From Candidatus Thiodiazotropha sp. (ex Codakia rugifera) (GTDB lineage: Bacteria; Pseudomonadota; Gammaproteobacteria; Chromatiales; Chromatiaceae): DNA of 64,000 nt. The notes under the pieces are model-generated. The model had not been told where the DNA came from and did not search any database. It saw nothing but the letters and a program-made list of their open reading frames with translations. Positions 26,957-35,281 of this stretch are shown in pieces (positions within the stretch are counted from its first letter, which is position 1; each line of letters opens with the position of its first letter). The stretch covers positions 1 to 64,000 of the forward strand of contig JAHXHN010000012.1 in NCBI GenBank assembly GCA_025656675.1, in the 5' to 3' direction. The position numbers and the translations under genes are program-made.

Positions 26957-29900
26957 TTATTGGTATTTGGCCGCACGCTTGACCCACTTATCCAAATCCT
27001 TCTCCGATGGATTCCAGGGTGTACCGGGATGTATACAGCCGGCAGTGCATTTCTCCGCCGACTTGACGATGTCCTTAAAGTGGCCCGCTTTGGCATCGAC
27101 GATAATCGCCTTCTTATCATCGTTATAGCTGAAGATCTTTGGATTAATATCGATGCACTCATCACAAGCGGTACACTCCGGGGTCTCGATCCATACCGGT
27201 TCATAATCACCCGCTTCACCACCGCCACCTGCATCTGAAGCCATAGCGCCGGCACCGGCGCCATTTGCCGAGATTGAACCTGCCAATGCCCCGGCATTAC
27301 CACTGGCTGCCATCGAAAGCAGTGTAGAACTGAGGCGATTGGCCATATCGACCTTGGCCTGGTCTACCAAGGCATTCACATCCACTTTATTGAGTTCGCC
27401 GGCAATACCCTTGAGTTGACGCCAGAATTGACGGCGCTCATCACAAGAGAGGGCGATCTCTTTGGCACAGATGATGCGCGTCAAGCGATTCTTGGCATCG
27501 ACACCCCAGATGTACGGGAATTTACCGTCACGATCATCTTCGTCAAAGTCCAGGAATTCGTGCATCGGTACCATGTTGTCATTCCAGGTCTCCGGCGGTG
27601 CTGTACGGAACTGCTTACGGAAACGGCCCTCGGTAACAGCAAAGTCTGCAAAGGTCATGGGGACTTCCAGTTTGCACTCCTTGCCTTTCTCATCCTGATA
27701 GCTGATGTTGTACATTGGCCAATCATCATCCATCGCCGGATTGCCTTCCAGGTCGATACATTCCTCTATGCTTTCACCGGCATCCGGATCATATTTCATC
27801 AGCGGATAACCGCGTGACTCCACGGCCAGTTTGGATTGCTGAGAGGCTATATCATCACCGATTCCATGCTCTGGCGGGCAGACTGCATAGATGTTGAACA
27901 GTGCCGGACGACGACTGTTCAATCCATCGATATAACCCTCCAACAGATGGGTGATGTTACTGATGGTACTCTGCAGGACATAGGTCGTACGGTGGGCGAT
28001 ACCGATCAACGAGACCTCCTTGCGGATCTCTTCCTTGCCCTTCCAGGCTTTGCCGTAGGGGCTCATGTCTGCCACCTGGCCGATATAGCCTGAAGTACAA
28101 GCTTGTCCACCGGTATTGGAATAGACCTGGGTATCGAGTACCAGTACCTTGATGGGCATGCCCGAGGCAAGCGCCCTGGAAAGGTTCTGGAAACCGATAT
28201 CGTACATTGCGCCGTCACCGCCTATGGAGACAACTGGCGGACACAGCAGCCATTCATCATCGGTAAACTGTTTCCAACTGAACTGCTTGAAGAAGTCTTC
28301 ATGCTCGGCCAGGTTGTATTTGCCGGCCAGTTCCAGCTCAGCTTTGCGGATGGCGGAAAAGCCATCCGCCATCTTGCACATATGTCCTTCGAAGAGACCC
28401 ATGGCAACCGATGGGCTGTCCTGGAACAGGTGGCTGGCCCAGGGGAAAGGGTAGGGGTTATAGGGATAGGTGGAACCCCAAACGGAGGTACAACCCGTTG
28501 CGTTGACAATGCCCATCTCAGCACGTCCGTTCTTGCTGGTGCCTTCGGCATAGCGCCATTTGAGGTCACGCAGCTCATCCAGCAACTGGGTCACCCACTG
28601 CAACCATTCACGATCAATCACGGTTTTCTCATGACCGCTGTCGAGATTGTCGCTCAGGTTGGAGAGAGTCAGGTCACTTTCGCTGTCATTCGAGGCAGCC
28701 TCGGCAATCGCAGTTGCGTTACTCAGATCGACGCCGGCAGCCAGTTTCAGCCGTACATGCTGCTCCAGCTGTTCGATCAACTTGTCGATCTTTTCCAGCT
28801 GCTGTTTGACCCGTGGCTGCATCAGTGCGGTTACGGTACCGGTAAAGAGATGAATAATGGTCTTCTCACCACATCCCAGGCAGGCTCCATCACCGCAGGA
28901 CATGGAGTTGTAGTTGGCCTTGTCCATCAACAGTGTCTGCAGGGCGCCAATCTTCTCATCCAGGTCATCGATGCGGTTGAATGACGGGTCGCTGGTAGGC
29001 AGTTCCAGCCAGAAGTCCCAATCGTTGCGCAGTCGCTGAATGGCTGCTTCATCCTGATGGGTGGCGACCAATGCATCGTCTTCACAGATTTCGACACACT
29101 CCATACACCCTTTACAGGTATAGGGATTGACGGTGATGGAGAAGAGTCCACCGCTGTTTTTGTTCTTCTTCTCCATGTTGTTCCAATACGGTTTGGTAAC
29201 CGAAAATTCGAATTCACCCAAGGACTGTAGGAACAGGCCGAACTCTTCTTCAAGCGCAGGACGGGCATCATCCTCAATCTCGGCAGCAGCTATGCATTCC
29301 AGTACAGCCTGATCAAGCATGGTGCGTACATCTGCGGCTTCACCGGATTCGTTCAATAATTCACGCAGCCGCTTCTCCACATTGCGGCTTTCGCGTCGCA
29401 GATACTGGGTAGGACGACCACCTGTTTCAATGTGGTTGATGGCAGTGGCAAACACATCGGTGACGGTGTTGACCAGACCCGGTATGGCACTGTCAGGGCA
29501 GACAGTGTAACAGTCACCACAGGCAGTACAGTTTTCCGCCACCCATTTCGGATAGTCGAAACGAATCTGGGTCATATCACGATAGACGCCGGTGGCGGCG
29601 GGTATCAATGACAGGGCTTGATAGGGGTCCGCCAGGTTGTCATTACCTTTGCCGGAGGCATAGAAGCTGCCTGTTTGTTCCCAGAAACGGTGCACATCGG
29701 AGATGCCACCCTCTGTCTGAGGGAGCTGCTTGAGCATGACAGGCATACCCAGCTCTTTTTTGACCGGCATTTGAGCGGATGAGCCAATCGTCTTATTGGT
29801 GATTTCATGAATCTCATCGAATCCGCGACGTACCACTCGCAGATTATCTTCCACCACACGACGGCCTTTGCTACCGAATTTGCTGACCAGTTGGTCCTCG

Positions 29901-31897
29901 ATTGCGGAGAATAGTTTCTTCTCATCCAGACCTGACATCTCCATCAGCGGTGAGCCGGCAAAGAAGGCACCCTGGAAGGCATTACCCTGCATACGCAGTT
30001 GCAGCTCTGCATCGGAAGCCTCTTCACGAGCAATCTTAAAGCCATCCACATAGAAGACATGGATCTCATTTTCTATGACCTGCTGCTGCATCCAGCGGGG
30101 GAAGGAGTCCCACACATCATCAGTGCTGGCAAGGTTGGATTGGATGATCAGTGTGCCCCCCTTCTTCAAGCCGGATAAAGGGTTGGAGTGACCAAATACA
30201 TTCGGGTCAGGACTCAACACCACATCGACATAGTGGTACTCACAGTTGAGCGGTATCGGTGTAGGCGCTGCGGAGAGATAATAGGTGGTTGGCTGACCCT
30301 TTTTCTCAGAACCGTATTTCGGATTTGCCTTGATCTCATAACCGAGCAGATCATAGAGGGTCATAACCAGGTTTTTGCCGGTGGTAATGGCACCCCATCC
30401 ACCCACTGAATGCATACGAACCGTAATCGAACCCTCGGGCATCAGATTTGGGTTCTCAGAGCCGCGTACAGCTATGTCACCGATATCGGGATAGGCCTCA
30501 AGCAGCTTCTGGATATGGATCTCTTGTTTGGGTGTGCTTGCTTCCCTGACAAAATCGATACCCAGGTAGAAAAACTTGCGATGTTCACCTTCAGGTAACA
30601 TGTTTTCAATGGCACCAATCAATGCTTCAGGCTGAAGATCCCGTGAGCCCAGGCCGTAGGCACCTGAGTAGAGATGTGGCGCATCGGCAAAGCTGCCATA
30701 GCTGTTGTATTTGGGGTAAGGCTGTGTCTGCTTAGTCGCAGCGGCCTGGCCGTTTTCAATACACTTGGAAACGACGGAACGTACTTCACGCATCAGGGGC
30801 AGGTCTTCTGCCAGCGGCTGGTCGGTGCGCTCCAGCACACAAACACCCTTTTTCCCTTTCAGGATGGTGCCCAAGAGATCACCGGGGAAGGGACGAAACA
30901 TGGTGATATCGATGATACCGACCTTCAGCTTACGGGTTTTCTGCAGATAATCGGCAACGCCATGGGCCTGTACGATCATCGATCCCATACCAACGATGAC
31001 ATAGTCGGCTTTGTCTGTGTTGTAACAACCGATACGCTCGTAGCGACGCCCAGTGAGTTCGTAGTACTCATCCATCACCTGGTCAGCGATGTCAGGGATA
31101 TGCTGAAAGAAGTAAGGACGCTGAGACGCAGTGGTCTGCATATAGGCATCCTGATTTTGTACAGAACCGGAGAGCATGGGGTTGTCGACGTCCCAGATTG
31201 CGGGAACACGGCGGCGAGTCTCACCAAATAGCATCTTTTGGGCCGGTGTCGGGCATTCAATTTCATCATCCGGACGACCCAGATATTCAGTGATCAACTC
31301 ACGCTCCGGTACCTGCAGCGGTTCAATCAGGTGGGTGGTGAGGAAGCCGTCCTGGGCAACGGCAGCAGGGGTCAGAGAGAGCTCGGCAATTTTTCGGCCA
31401 ATCAGATTGAGGTCAGCTGCACCCTGGGCATTATTGGCAAATACCTGGAAAAAACCGGTATCGTCGATACAGTGATAGTCGTCATGACCACAGTGTACAT
31501 TCAATGAGGCCTTGGTAATTGCGCGACACCCAATGTTCAGTACGTAAGGCAAACGTTTACCGACTGCGGCATACAGGGATTCGTGCATGAAAGCCACGCC
31601 CTGTGCCGAGGAGAAATTGGTTGAACGCAGACCGGTCATGGACATGCCCGCGGTGACCGCCGCTGCCGCATGTTCCGATTCAGGTTCAATGAAGATCAGT
31701 GATCGGTCCGAGATGTTGATATGGCCCTTGGCCGTCTCTTCTGCCCAGTATTCACCCATCTGGGTTGAGGGCGTGATGGGGTAAGCACCAGCCGCATCGG
31801 AGGCCTCCCGCTCACACATAATCACCGCGCCGTTGCCATCCATTGCCATGCGGATACCGGGGTATTTGAAGGTCTTCTCGTCTTTTTTACCAAACAT
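26957..31897 (-). CDS. nifJ: Pyruvate:ferredoxin (flavodoxin) oxidoreductase, extended form with C-terminal ferredoxin
   Basis: Reversible pyruvate + CoA + oxidised ferredoxin to acetyl-CoA + CO2 + reduced ferredoxin. All PFOR modules are present: the pyruvate/TPP domain (YPITPSTQMGEYWAEE near residue 40), the gamma domain, a two-cluster ferredoxin domain (CTACGDCYTVCP near 785, CKGCMECVEIC near 925), the proximal-cluster segment CGDGACLGCGEK (near 1005) and the TPP motif GGDGAMYD (near 1225). At 1646 residues it is some 450 longer than usual NifJ (about 1170-1200). There are helical inserts of roughly 90-100 residues between the two ferredoxin motifs and before the TPP domain. After a Gly/Ala-rich linker comes an extra ferredoxin domain (CTACDEC near 1575, CTAGC near 1620). 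It sits inside the rnf operon. Confidence 0.95.
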   Translation of the reverse strand: MFGKKDEKTFKYPGIRMAMDGNGAVIMCEREASDAAGAYPITPSTQMGEYWAEETAKGHINISDRSLIFIEPESEHAAAAVTAGMSMTGLRSTNFSSAQGVAFMHESLYAAVGKRLPYVLNIGCRAITKASLNVHCGHDDYHCIDDTGFFQVFANNAQGAADLNLIGRKIAELSLTPAAVAQDGFLTTHLIEPLQVPERELITEYLGRPDDEIECPTPAQKMLFGETRRRVPAIWDVDNPMLSGSVQNQDAYMQTTASQRPYFFQHIPDIADQVMDEYYELTGRRYERIGCYNTDKADYVIVGMGSMIVQAHGVADYLQKTRKLKVGIIDITMFRPFPGDLLGTILKGKKGVCVLERTDQPLAEDLPLMREVRSVVSKCIENGQAAATKQTQPYPKYNSYGSFADAPHLYSGAYGLGSRDLQPEALIGAIENMLPEGEHRKFFYLGIDFVREASTPKQEIHIQKLLEAYPDIGDIAVRGSENPNLMPEGSITVRMHSVGGWGAITTGKNLVMTLYDLLGYEIKANPKYGSEKKGQPTTYYLSAAPTPIPLNCEYHYVDVVLSPDPNVFGHSNPLSGLKKGGTLIIQSNLASTDDVWDSFPRWMQQQVIENEIHVFYVDGFKIAREEASDAELQLRMQGNAFQGAFFAGSPLMEMSGLDEKKLFSAIEDQLVSKFGSKGRRVVEDNLRVVRRGFDEIHEITNKTIGSSAQMPVKKELGMPVMLKQLPQTEGGISDVHRFWEQTGSFYASGKGNDNLADPYQALSLIPAATGVYRDMTQIRFDYPKWVAENCTACGDCYTVCPDSAIPGLVNTVTDVFATAINHIETGGRPTQYLRRESRNVEKRLRELLNESGEAADVRTMLDQAVLECIAAAEIEDDARPALEEEFGLFLQSLGEFEFSVTKPYWNNMEKKNKNSGGLFSITVNPYTCKGCMECVEICEDDALVATHQDEAAIQRLRNDWDFWLELPTSDPSFNRIDDLDEKIGALQTLLMDKANYNSMSCGDGACLGCGEKTIIHLFTGTVTALMQPRVKQQLEKIDKLIEQLEQHVRLKLAAGVDLSNATAIAEAASNDSESDLTLSNLSDNLDSGHEKTVIDREWLQWVTQLLDELRDLKWRYAEGTSKNGRAEMGIVNATGCTSVWGSTYPYNPYPFPWASHLFQDSPSVAMGLFEGHMCKMADGFSAIRKAELELAGKYNLAEHEDFFKQFSWKQFTDDEWLLCPPVVSIGGDGAMYDIGFQNLSRALASGMPIKVLVLDTQVYSNTGGQACTSGYIGQVADMSPYGKAWKGKEEIRKEVSLIGIAHRTTYVLQSTISNITHLLEGYIDGLNSRRPALFNIYAVCPPEHGIGDDIASQQSKLAVESRGYPLMKYDPDAGESIEECIDLEGNPAMDDDWPMYNISYQDEKGKECKLEVPMTFADFAVTEGRFRKQFRTAPPETWNDNMVPMHEFLDFDEDDRDGKFPYIWGVDAKNRLTRIICAKEIALSCDERRQFWRQLKGIAGELNKVDVNALVDQAKVDMANRLSSTLLSMAASGNAGALAGSISANGAGAGAMASDAGGGGEAGDYEPVWIETPECTACDECIDINPKIFSYNDDKKAIIVDAKAGHFKDIVKSAEKCTAGCIHPGTPWNPSEKDLDKWVKRAAKYQ

Positions 31898-31995
31898 TGA
31901 ACACTTCTCTTGTCTAGTTACTGGTTATGACTTCTAGTTTATTAAATTGCATTGAACGAACTAAAGTCTCAAAACCGAACACTGAGGCTACCTGC

Positions 31996-32874
31996 TTATA
32001 GAGGTAACGCTTCATTGCGTACGATGCGCTTAGCTTTAACACCTTTTATCGGGCCCCTGTCATCATCCAACCATACGATGGCCCCAGTCGGGCAACGCTC
32101 CGTTGCAATCGGTGAGGCGAAACCGTTATTGCTGTAATCAACCACAGCCAGGTTGTCTTGAATGGTGATCAGTCCCTCGGGTGAATCCTTCACACATCGC
32201 TCACAGGCTGTACAGGCTACTTCACAGTTGTTTTCTGCTGTATCTTCATCTTCCAGGTTCTTGCATGCCACCCACAGACGGCGATCCACGGGGTGGATGG
32301 AGAATAACCCCTTTGGACAGATATCCACACAATCCTCACATGCCGTGCATTTCGCAGCGTCTACGATCGGCAGGCCATGGTGGTCCATGGTGATGGCATC
32401 AAAGTCGCATACTTCAGCACAGTCAGCCAATCCGATGCAGCCCCAGGTGCAACTCTTAGGCCCACCTGAAACAACAGCTGCTGCTCGACAGCTTTCAAGA
32501 CCTTTGTAATGAGCGCGCATGCGGGCGACATGAGTACCACCCGCACAAGCAAGCCGAGCGACGCGTTTAACCACATCTCCCGCATCAACACCCAGGTAAT
32601 CGGCAATTTCATCAATTGCTTCACTGCTACTGACCGTGCACTGAGCGGGGGTGACCTCGCCGGAAATCAGGGCTTCGGCAAAAGGTCGACAACCGGCATT
32701 GCCACAGGCACCGCAGTTAGTGGCAGGTAGCATGCCCTCAAGATCATCGATACGTGGATCCTCGAATACCCAGAGTTTCTTGTTGGCAAACGCAAGCATG
32801 GAGGAGAGCAACAGCCCAAGCACCCCCATAAAGAGGATAGCGGTTGTAACATTCAGTGCTATGTCAATATCCAT
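31996..32874 (-). CDS. rnfB: Rnf complex subunit B (multi-cluster ferredoxin subunit)
   Basis: The electron-entry subunit of Rnf, 292 residues, long form. An N-terminal membrane helix (ILFMGVLGLLLSSML) precedes the 4Fe-4S domain NCGACGNAGC...C, then a ferredoxin pair (CTWGCIGLADCAEVC and CTACEDCVDICP) and a C-terminal ferredoxin region. In this last region the first motif reads CTACERCVKDSP (fourth Cys replaced by Ser) and the second keeps only ERCP: one of the two clusters has been lost as a unit. ATG 32874 is used; TTG 32886 is possible. First gene of the rnf-nifJ-pps run. Confidence 0.94.
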   Translation of the reverse strand: MDIDIALNVTTAILFMGVLGLLLSSMLAFANKKLWVFEDPRIDDLEGMLPATNCGACGNAGCRPFAEALISGEVTPAQCTVSSSEAIDEIADYLGVDAGDVVKRVARLACAGGTHVARMRAHYKGLESCRAAAVVSGGPKSCTWGCIGLADCAEVCDFDAITMDHHGLPIVDAAKCTACEDCVDICPKGLFSIHPVDRRLWVACKNLEDEDTAENNCEVACTACERCVKDSPEGLITIQDNLAVVDYSNNGFASPIATERCPTGAIVWLDDDRGPIKGVKAKRIVRNEALPL

Positions 32875-33479
32875 AACCTTTACCAACTGTCATGTGAGGA
32901 TAATCCAACTGAAACCGGGAACAGTTTAGTGATGGGTTTAGTATTGGTCCATGGAGTGGGTTCAATAGAAAGTATTAATTTTCTGAAATACCCTCATGTA
33001 TTGGCTGAGCAAATAATTACTATAGCTTAGTGCCGAGTATAGCTGACCATTCCTCTGCCAACTCTATACTCAGAGCCATGGAAATCAACCCTGCTGGCTT
33101 GTCTGGAAACGATCTCCATCCACCTGAGAAACAGGTAATTTGATATTTAATAAAAAATTTGTGGAACCTTTTTCCCACAATAAGCGTGTTATCCATTAAG
33201 AGCTACTGTAGGGAAATGTTGTAACGAGTCTTTATTAGTCAACACTATAAGTAGTGTCTGGACAAAAACTGCGACCTTGGTCATGTCGGCACATGCCTGA
33301 ATCTAGTAAGTCATTGTATACCCTGGATTCAGCCTTAATCCGTATTGACACAATTTTTTGAAAAGTAAGTTTTCCCGGATACTAACTGGTACACCGTTAA
33401 TATCATCTTGATGGAGTGCCAGGTGACAATGGTAGCTTAAGTAGTTTGGAGTTTTAAGGAATAAGTAGTTGAGGAAGCT
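32875..33479. other. 605-base divergent intergenic region (rnfB / ECF sigma)
   Basis: No supported gene; a minus-strand 74-codon frame (33303-33527) overlaps the sigma start and lacks a ribosome binding site. It must hold the rnf promoter (minus) and the sigma operon promoter (plus). Visible signals: an 8-bp inverted repeat GAGTATAG (33035-33042) / CTATACTC (33064-33071), a possible rnf operator; a GGAACC...CGTGTT pair (separate entry); TTGACA at about 33346 without a good -10. The rest is AT-rich. Confidence 0.45.
33163..33190 (+). promoter_or_regulatory. Candidate ECF-type promoter (GGAACC-N16-CGTGTT)
   Basis: GGAACC at 33163-33168 is followed after 16 bases by CGTGTT at 33185-33190, close to the GGAAC/CGT pattern of many ECF sigma factors. 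It would give the sigma gene at 33480 a leader of about 280 bases and imply autoregulation. This rests on motif resemblance only. Confidence 0.3.
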
Positions 33480-34061
33480 TTGAATATTTTCTCCTTCAAA
33501 TATCGTGAGAGTAGCAATTTTGAACAACTGTTGGAGCCCTATTTCGATCAGTTATACCGACTGGCATTCCGTTTCACCACAAATCAGGATGAGGCGGAAG
33601 ATCTATTACAAGAGCTATTGACAAAACTCTATCCAAAACAGGATCAGCTACAACAGATTGAGGATCTTAAGCCCTGGTTGGCTCGTTCACTTTATAACTT
33701 GTTCATTGACAGATACCGAAGCAGCACTCGCTCCGCTATTGATCTGATCGATCGTGACTCGTCAGAAAAACTCGATAATTTACGCGATCATGCTGAAAAT
33801 CCAGAGGAACTCAATGCGCGTTGGCAGATACAGGATCTACTTAGTAAGGCCATGTTTAAATTGAGTGAACCACATCGGATTTTGTTGATCCTGCACGACA
33901 TAGAAGGTTACAGCCTGCCCGAACTGACGGACGTGCTCAACCTGCCACTCGGCACACTTAAATCACGTCTGCACCGGGCTAGAGATGGATTACGTATCAT
34001 CCTTACCAGGGAACCTTTCAGTAGCATTGGACGTGTTTCTAGTGAGAGGCAGCAAAAATGA
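33480..34061 (+). CDS. ECF RNA polymerase sigma factor
   Basis: A 193-residue group 4 sigma-70 factor. Region 2 (about 18-85) has FDQLYRLAFRFTTNQDEAEDLLQE; region 4 (about 120-175) has the helix-turn-helix ending LPLGTLKSRLHRARDGL. The start is TTG 33480, with GAGGAAGC directly upstream as ribosome binding site. It overlaps the anti-sigma gene by ATGA, so the pair is made in a fixed ratio. The downstream genes are an exported coiled-coil protein and an outer-membrane-type protein, which points to an envelope regulon. Confidence 0.94.
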   Translation: MNIFSFKYRESSNFEQLLEPYFDQLYRLAFRFTTNQDEAEDLLQELLTKLYPKQDQLQQIEDLKPWLARSLYNLFIDRYRSSTRSAIDLIDRDSSEKLDNLRDHAENPEELNARWQIQDLLSKAMFKLSEPHRILLILHDIEGYSLPELTDVLNLPLGTLKSRLHRARDGLRIILTREPFSSIGRVSSERQQK

Positions 34062-34732
34062 ACTGTAATGCAATCAGATCAAGATTAAATGAGTACTTGG
34101 ATAGAACGGTGACTCTGCCGGTCAGGGCCGAAATTGAAGCTCATCTGATGATTTGTTCCAGCTGTCAATTGGAGCTGCAAGCCAGACAGGAATTACTTTT
34201 AAGATTACGAAAGTTGCCTGTTCCGCCAGTACGGCCTGGATTTCGCAAACAGGTGTTCAAGCATGCACGCAAGGCCGATAAAAAAAACCATTTTGGTTTT
34301 ATCGTGGGTTTTAGCAGTGCTGTCACTGCAGGTCTTTTGATCTGGTTAATTACGACATTCTGGCTGGACCAAGATTCACCAGAAGCACTGCTCATGCCCA
34401 GTGTTGTACTGACAGTGGAACAACCAAGCGATCTTCGTCTGGTATTTAATGCAAATGATGATCTCCTACAGGTGGGTTTTACCCTTCTACTTCCTCCTGG
34501 GGTAGTCATGGAAGGTTTTCCTCCACAGCATGAGATTACCTGGCAAGATCGATTGGTGAAGGGTAGGAACGTACTGAATCTGAGCCTTGTGGCCTCCCAG
34601 GGGGTGAGTGGTGAAATTATTGCAATGATCAGCCATGAAGGTAGAGAACGACTATTCCGTATCCCATTCAGATCTGTGTTACGGAGGGCAGGTAATCTAC
34701 CGTCTCGAGGAAAGGCATCAATATTTATTTAA
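34058..34732 (+). CDS. Zinc-type anti-sigma factor (ZAS), single-pass
   Basis: A cognate anti-sigma factor of 224 residues. The N-terminus has Cys3 and the H-x3-C-x2-C motif (His29, Cys33, Cys36) of zinc-binding anti-sigma domains, then a basic linker, one membrane helix (about 77-98: GFSSAVTAGLLIWLI) and a beta-rich periplasmic domain (about 110-215) that may sense the signal. The ZAS motif can make release redox- or metal-dependent. It is coupled to the sigma gene by a 4-base overlap. Confidence 0.88.
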   Translation: MNCNAIRSRLNEYLDRTVTLPVRAEIEAHLMICSSCQLELQARQELLLRLRKLPVPPVRPGFRKQVFKHARKADKKNHFGFIVGFSSAVTAGLLIWLITTFWLDQDSPEALLMPSVVLTVEQPSDLRLVFNANDDLLQVGFTLLLPPGVVMEGFPPQHEITWQDRLVKGRNVLNLSLVASQGVSGEIIAMISHEGRERLFRIPFRSVLRRAGNLPSRGKASIFI

Positions 34733-34748
34733 ATAAAAGGAGAGAAGT

Positions 34749-35195
34749 ATGAAAAGGTATCATTTAATGACAGCGCTTATATTGAGTGGATTTTTCGTAT
34801 CCTCAGCATTGGCCTCTTCACTCGATGAAGTGACAATGGAAGTAGTCGATTTGGATACGGAACAGGCCAGTGATGTGACCAGGGAGATCAAGATACCCCA
34901 GGCCATGCTACAGGATAGACTTCGCAAACGTCACGAATACCAAAAGGATGAGGCTGACAAGGCTTCCGATGAAGCAGTAAGGGACCGGGACAGAGATCGA
35001 AGTGAATTGCGAGAAGAGCAACAGGGACGCATCCGTGAGCAAGCACGGGACAATGTAGAGGTCGCACAAGAGGAAGCACAGGAACAGGTTAGAGAACAGG
35101 TCAGAGAGAGTGCTGAGGATGTTCAACAAGAGATCCATGATCATATGCAGAATATGCAAGATGTGAGACAACAGTATCAACAGGGAAAGGAGTAA
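34749..35195 (+). CDS. Exported, highly charged coiled-coil protein in ECF cassette
   Basis: A 148-residue protein: signal peptide (LMTALILSGFFVSSALA, likely cut near residue 24), a short beta-like segment, then a long Arg/Glu/Gln-rich helix (about 55-145) with repeats such as RDRDRDRSEL and EQVREQVRE. Mature protein is predicted periplasmic and fully helical. GGAG lies 8 bases upstream of the ATG. The third gene of the sigma/anti-sigma cassette, so probably a target or sensor component; function unknown. The low-complexity sequence makes family assignment unsafe. Confidence 0.8.
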   Translation: MKRYHLMTALILSGFFVSSALASSLDEVTMEVVDLDTEQASDVTREIKIPQAMLQDRLRKRHEYQKDEADKASDEAVRDRDRDRSELREEQQGRIREQARDNVEVAQEEAQEQVREQVRESAEDVQQEIHDHMQNMQDVRQQYQQGKE

Positions 35196-35222
35196 CATTC
35201 GCTGCTAGTTGTGCTAACAAGG

Positions 35223-35254
35223 TGCCAGCACATCAAATGAGTGATGTGCTGGCA
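35223..35254 (+). terminator. 13-bp perfect hairpin after the coiled-coil gene
   Basis: TGCCAGCACATCA (35223-35235) pairs perfectly with TGATGTGCTGGCA (35242-35254). A T-rich stretch follows only after about 12 bases, so it may be a partial terminator or attenuator before the next gene (35282). The loop is the hexamer AATGAG, with A at position 1 and G at position 4 as in ANTAR-type loops, although a second small hairpin is not obvious. Confidence 0.5.
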
Positions 35255-35281
35255 TGATGTTGTATTTTTGTGAGGCTCACC

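Noticed and set aside
28103-28984. A 293-codon plus-strand frame opposite nifJ
   Set aside because: Antisense shadow of the conserved TPP domain of nifJ; no ribosome binding site.
33303-33527. A 74-codon minus-strand frame overlapping the sigma factor start
   Set aside because: No ribosome binding site, no recognisable motif, and it is antisense to a well-supported gene.
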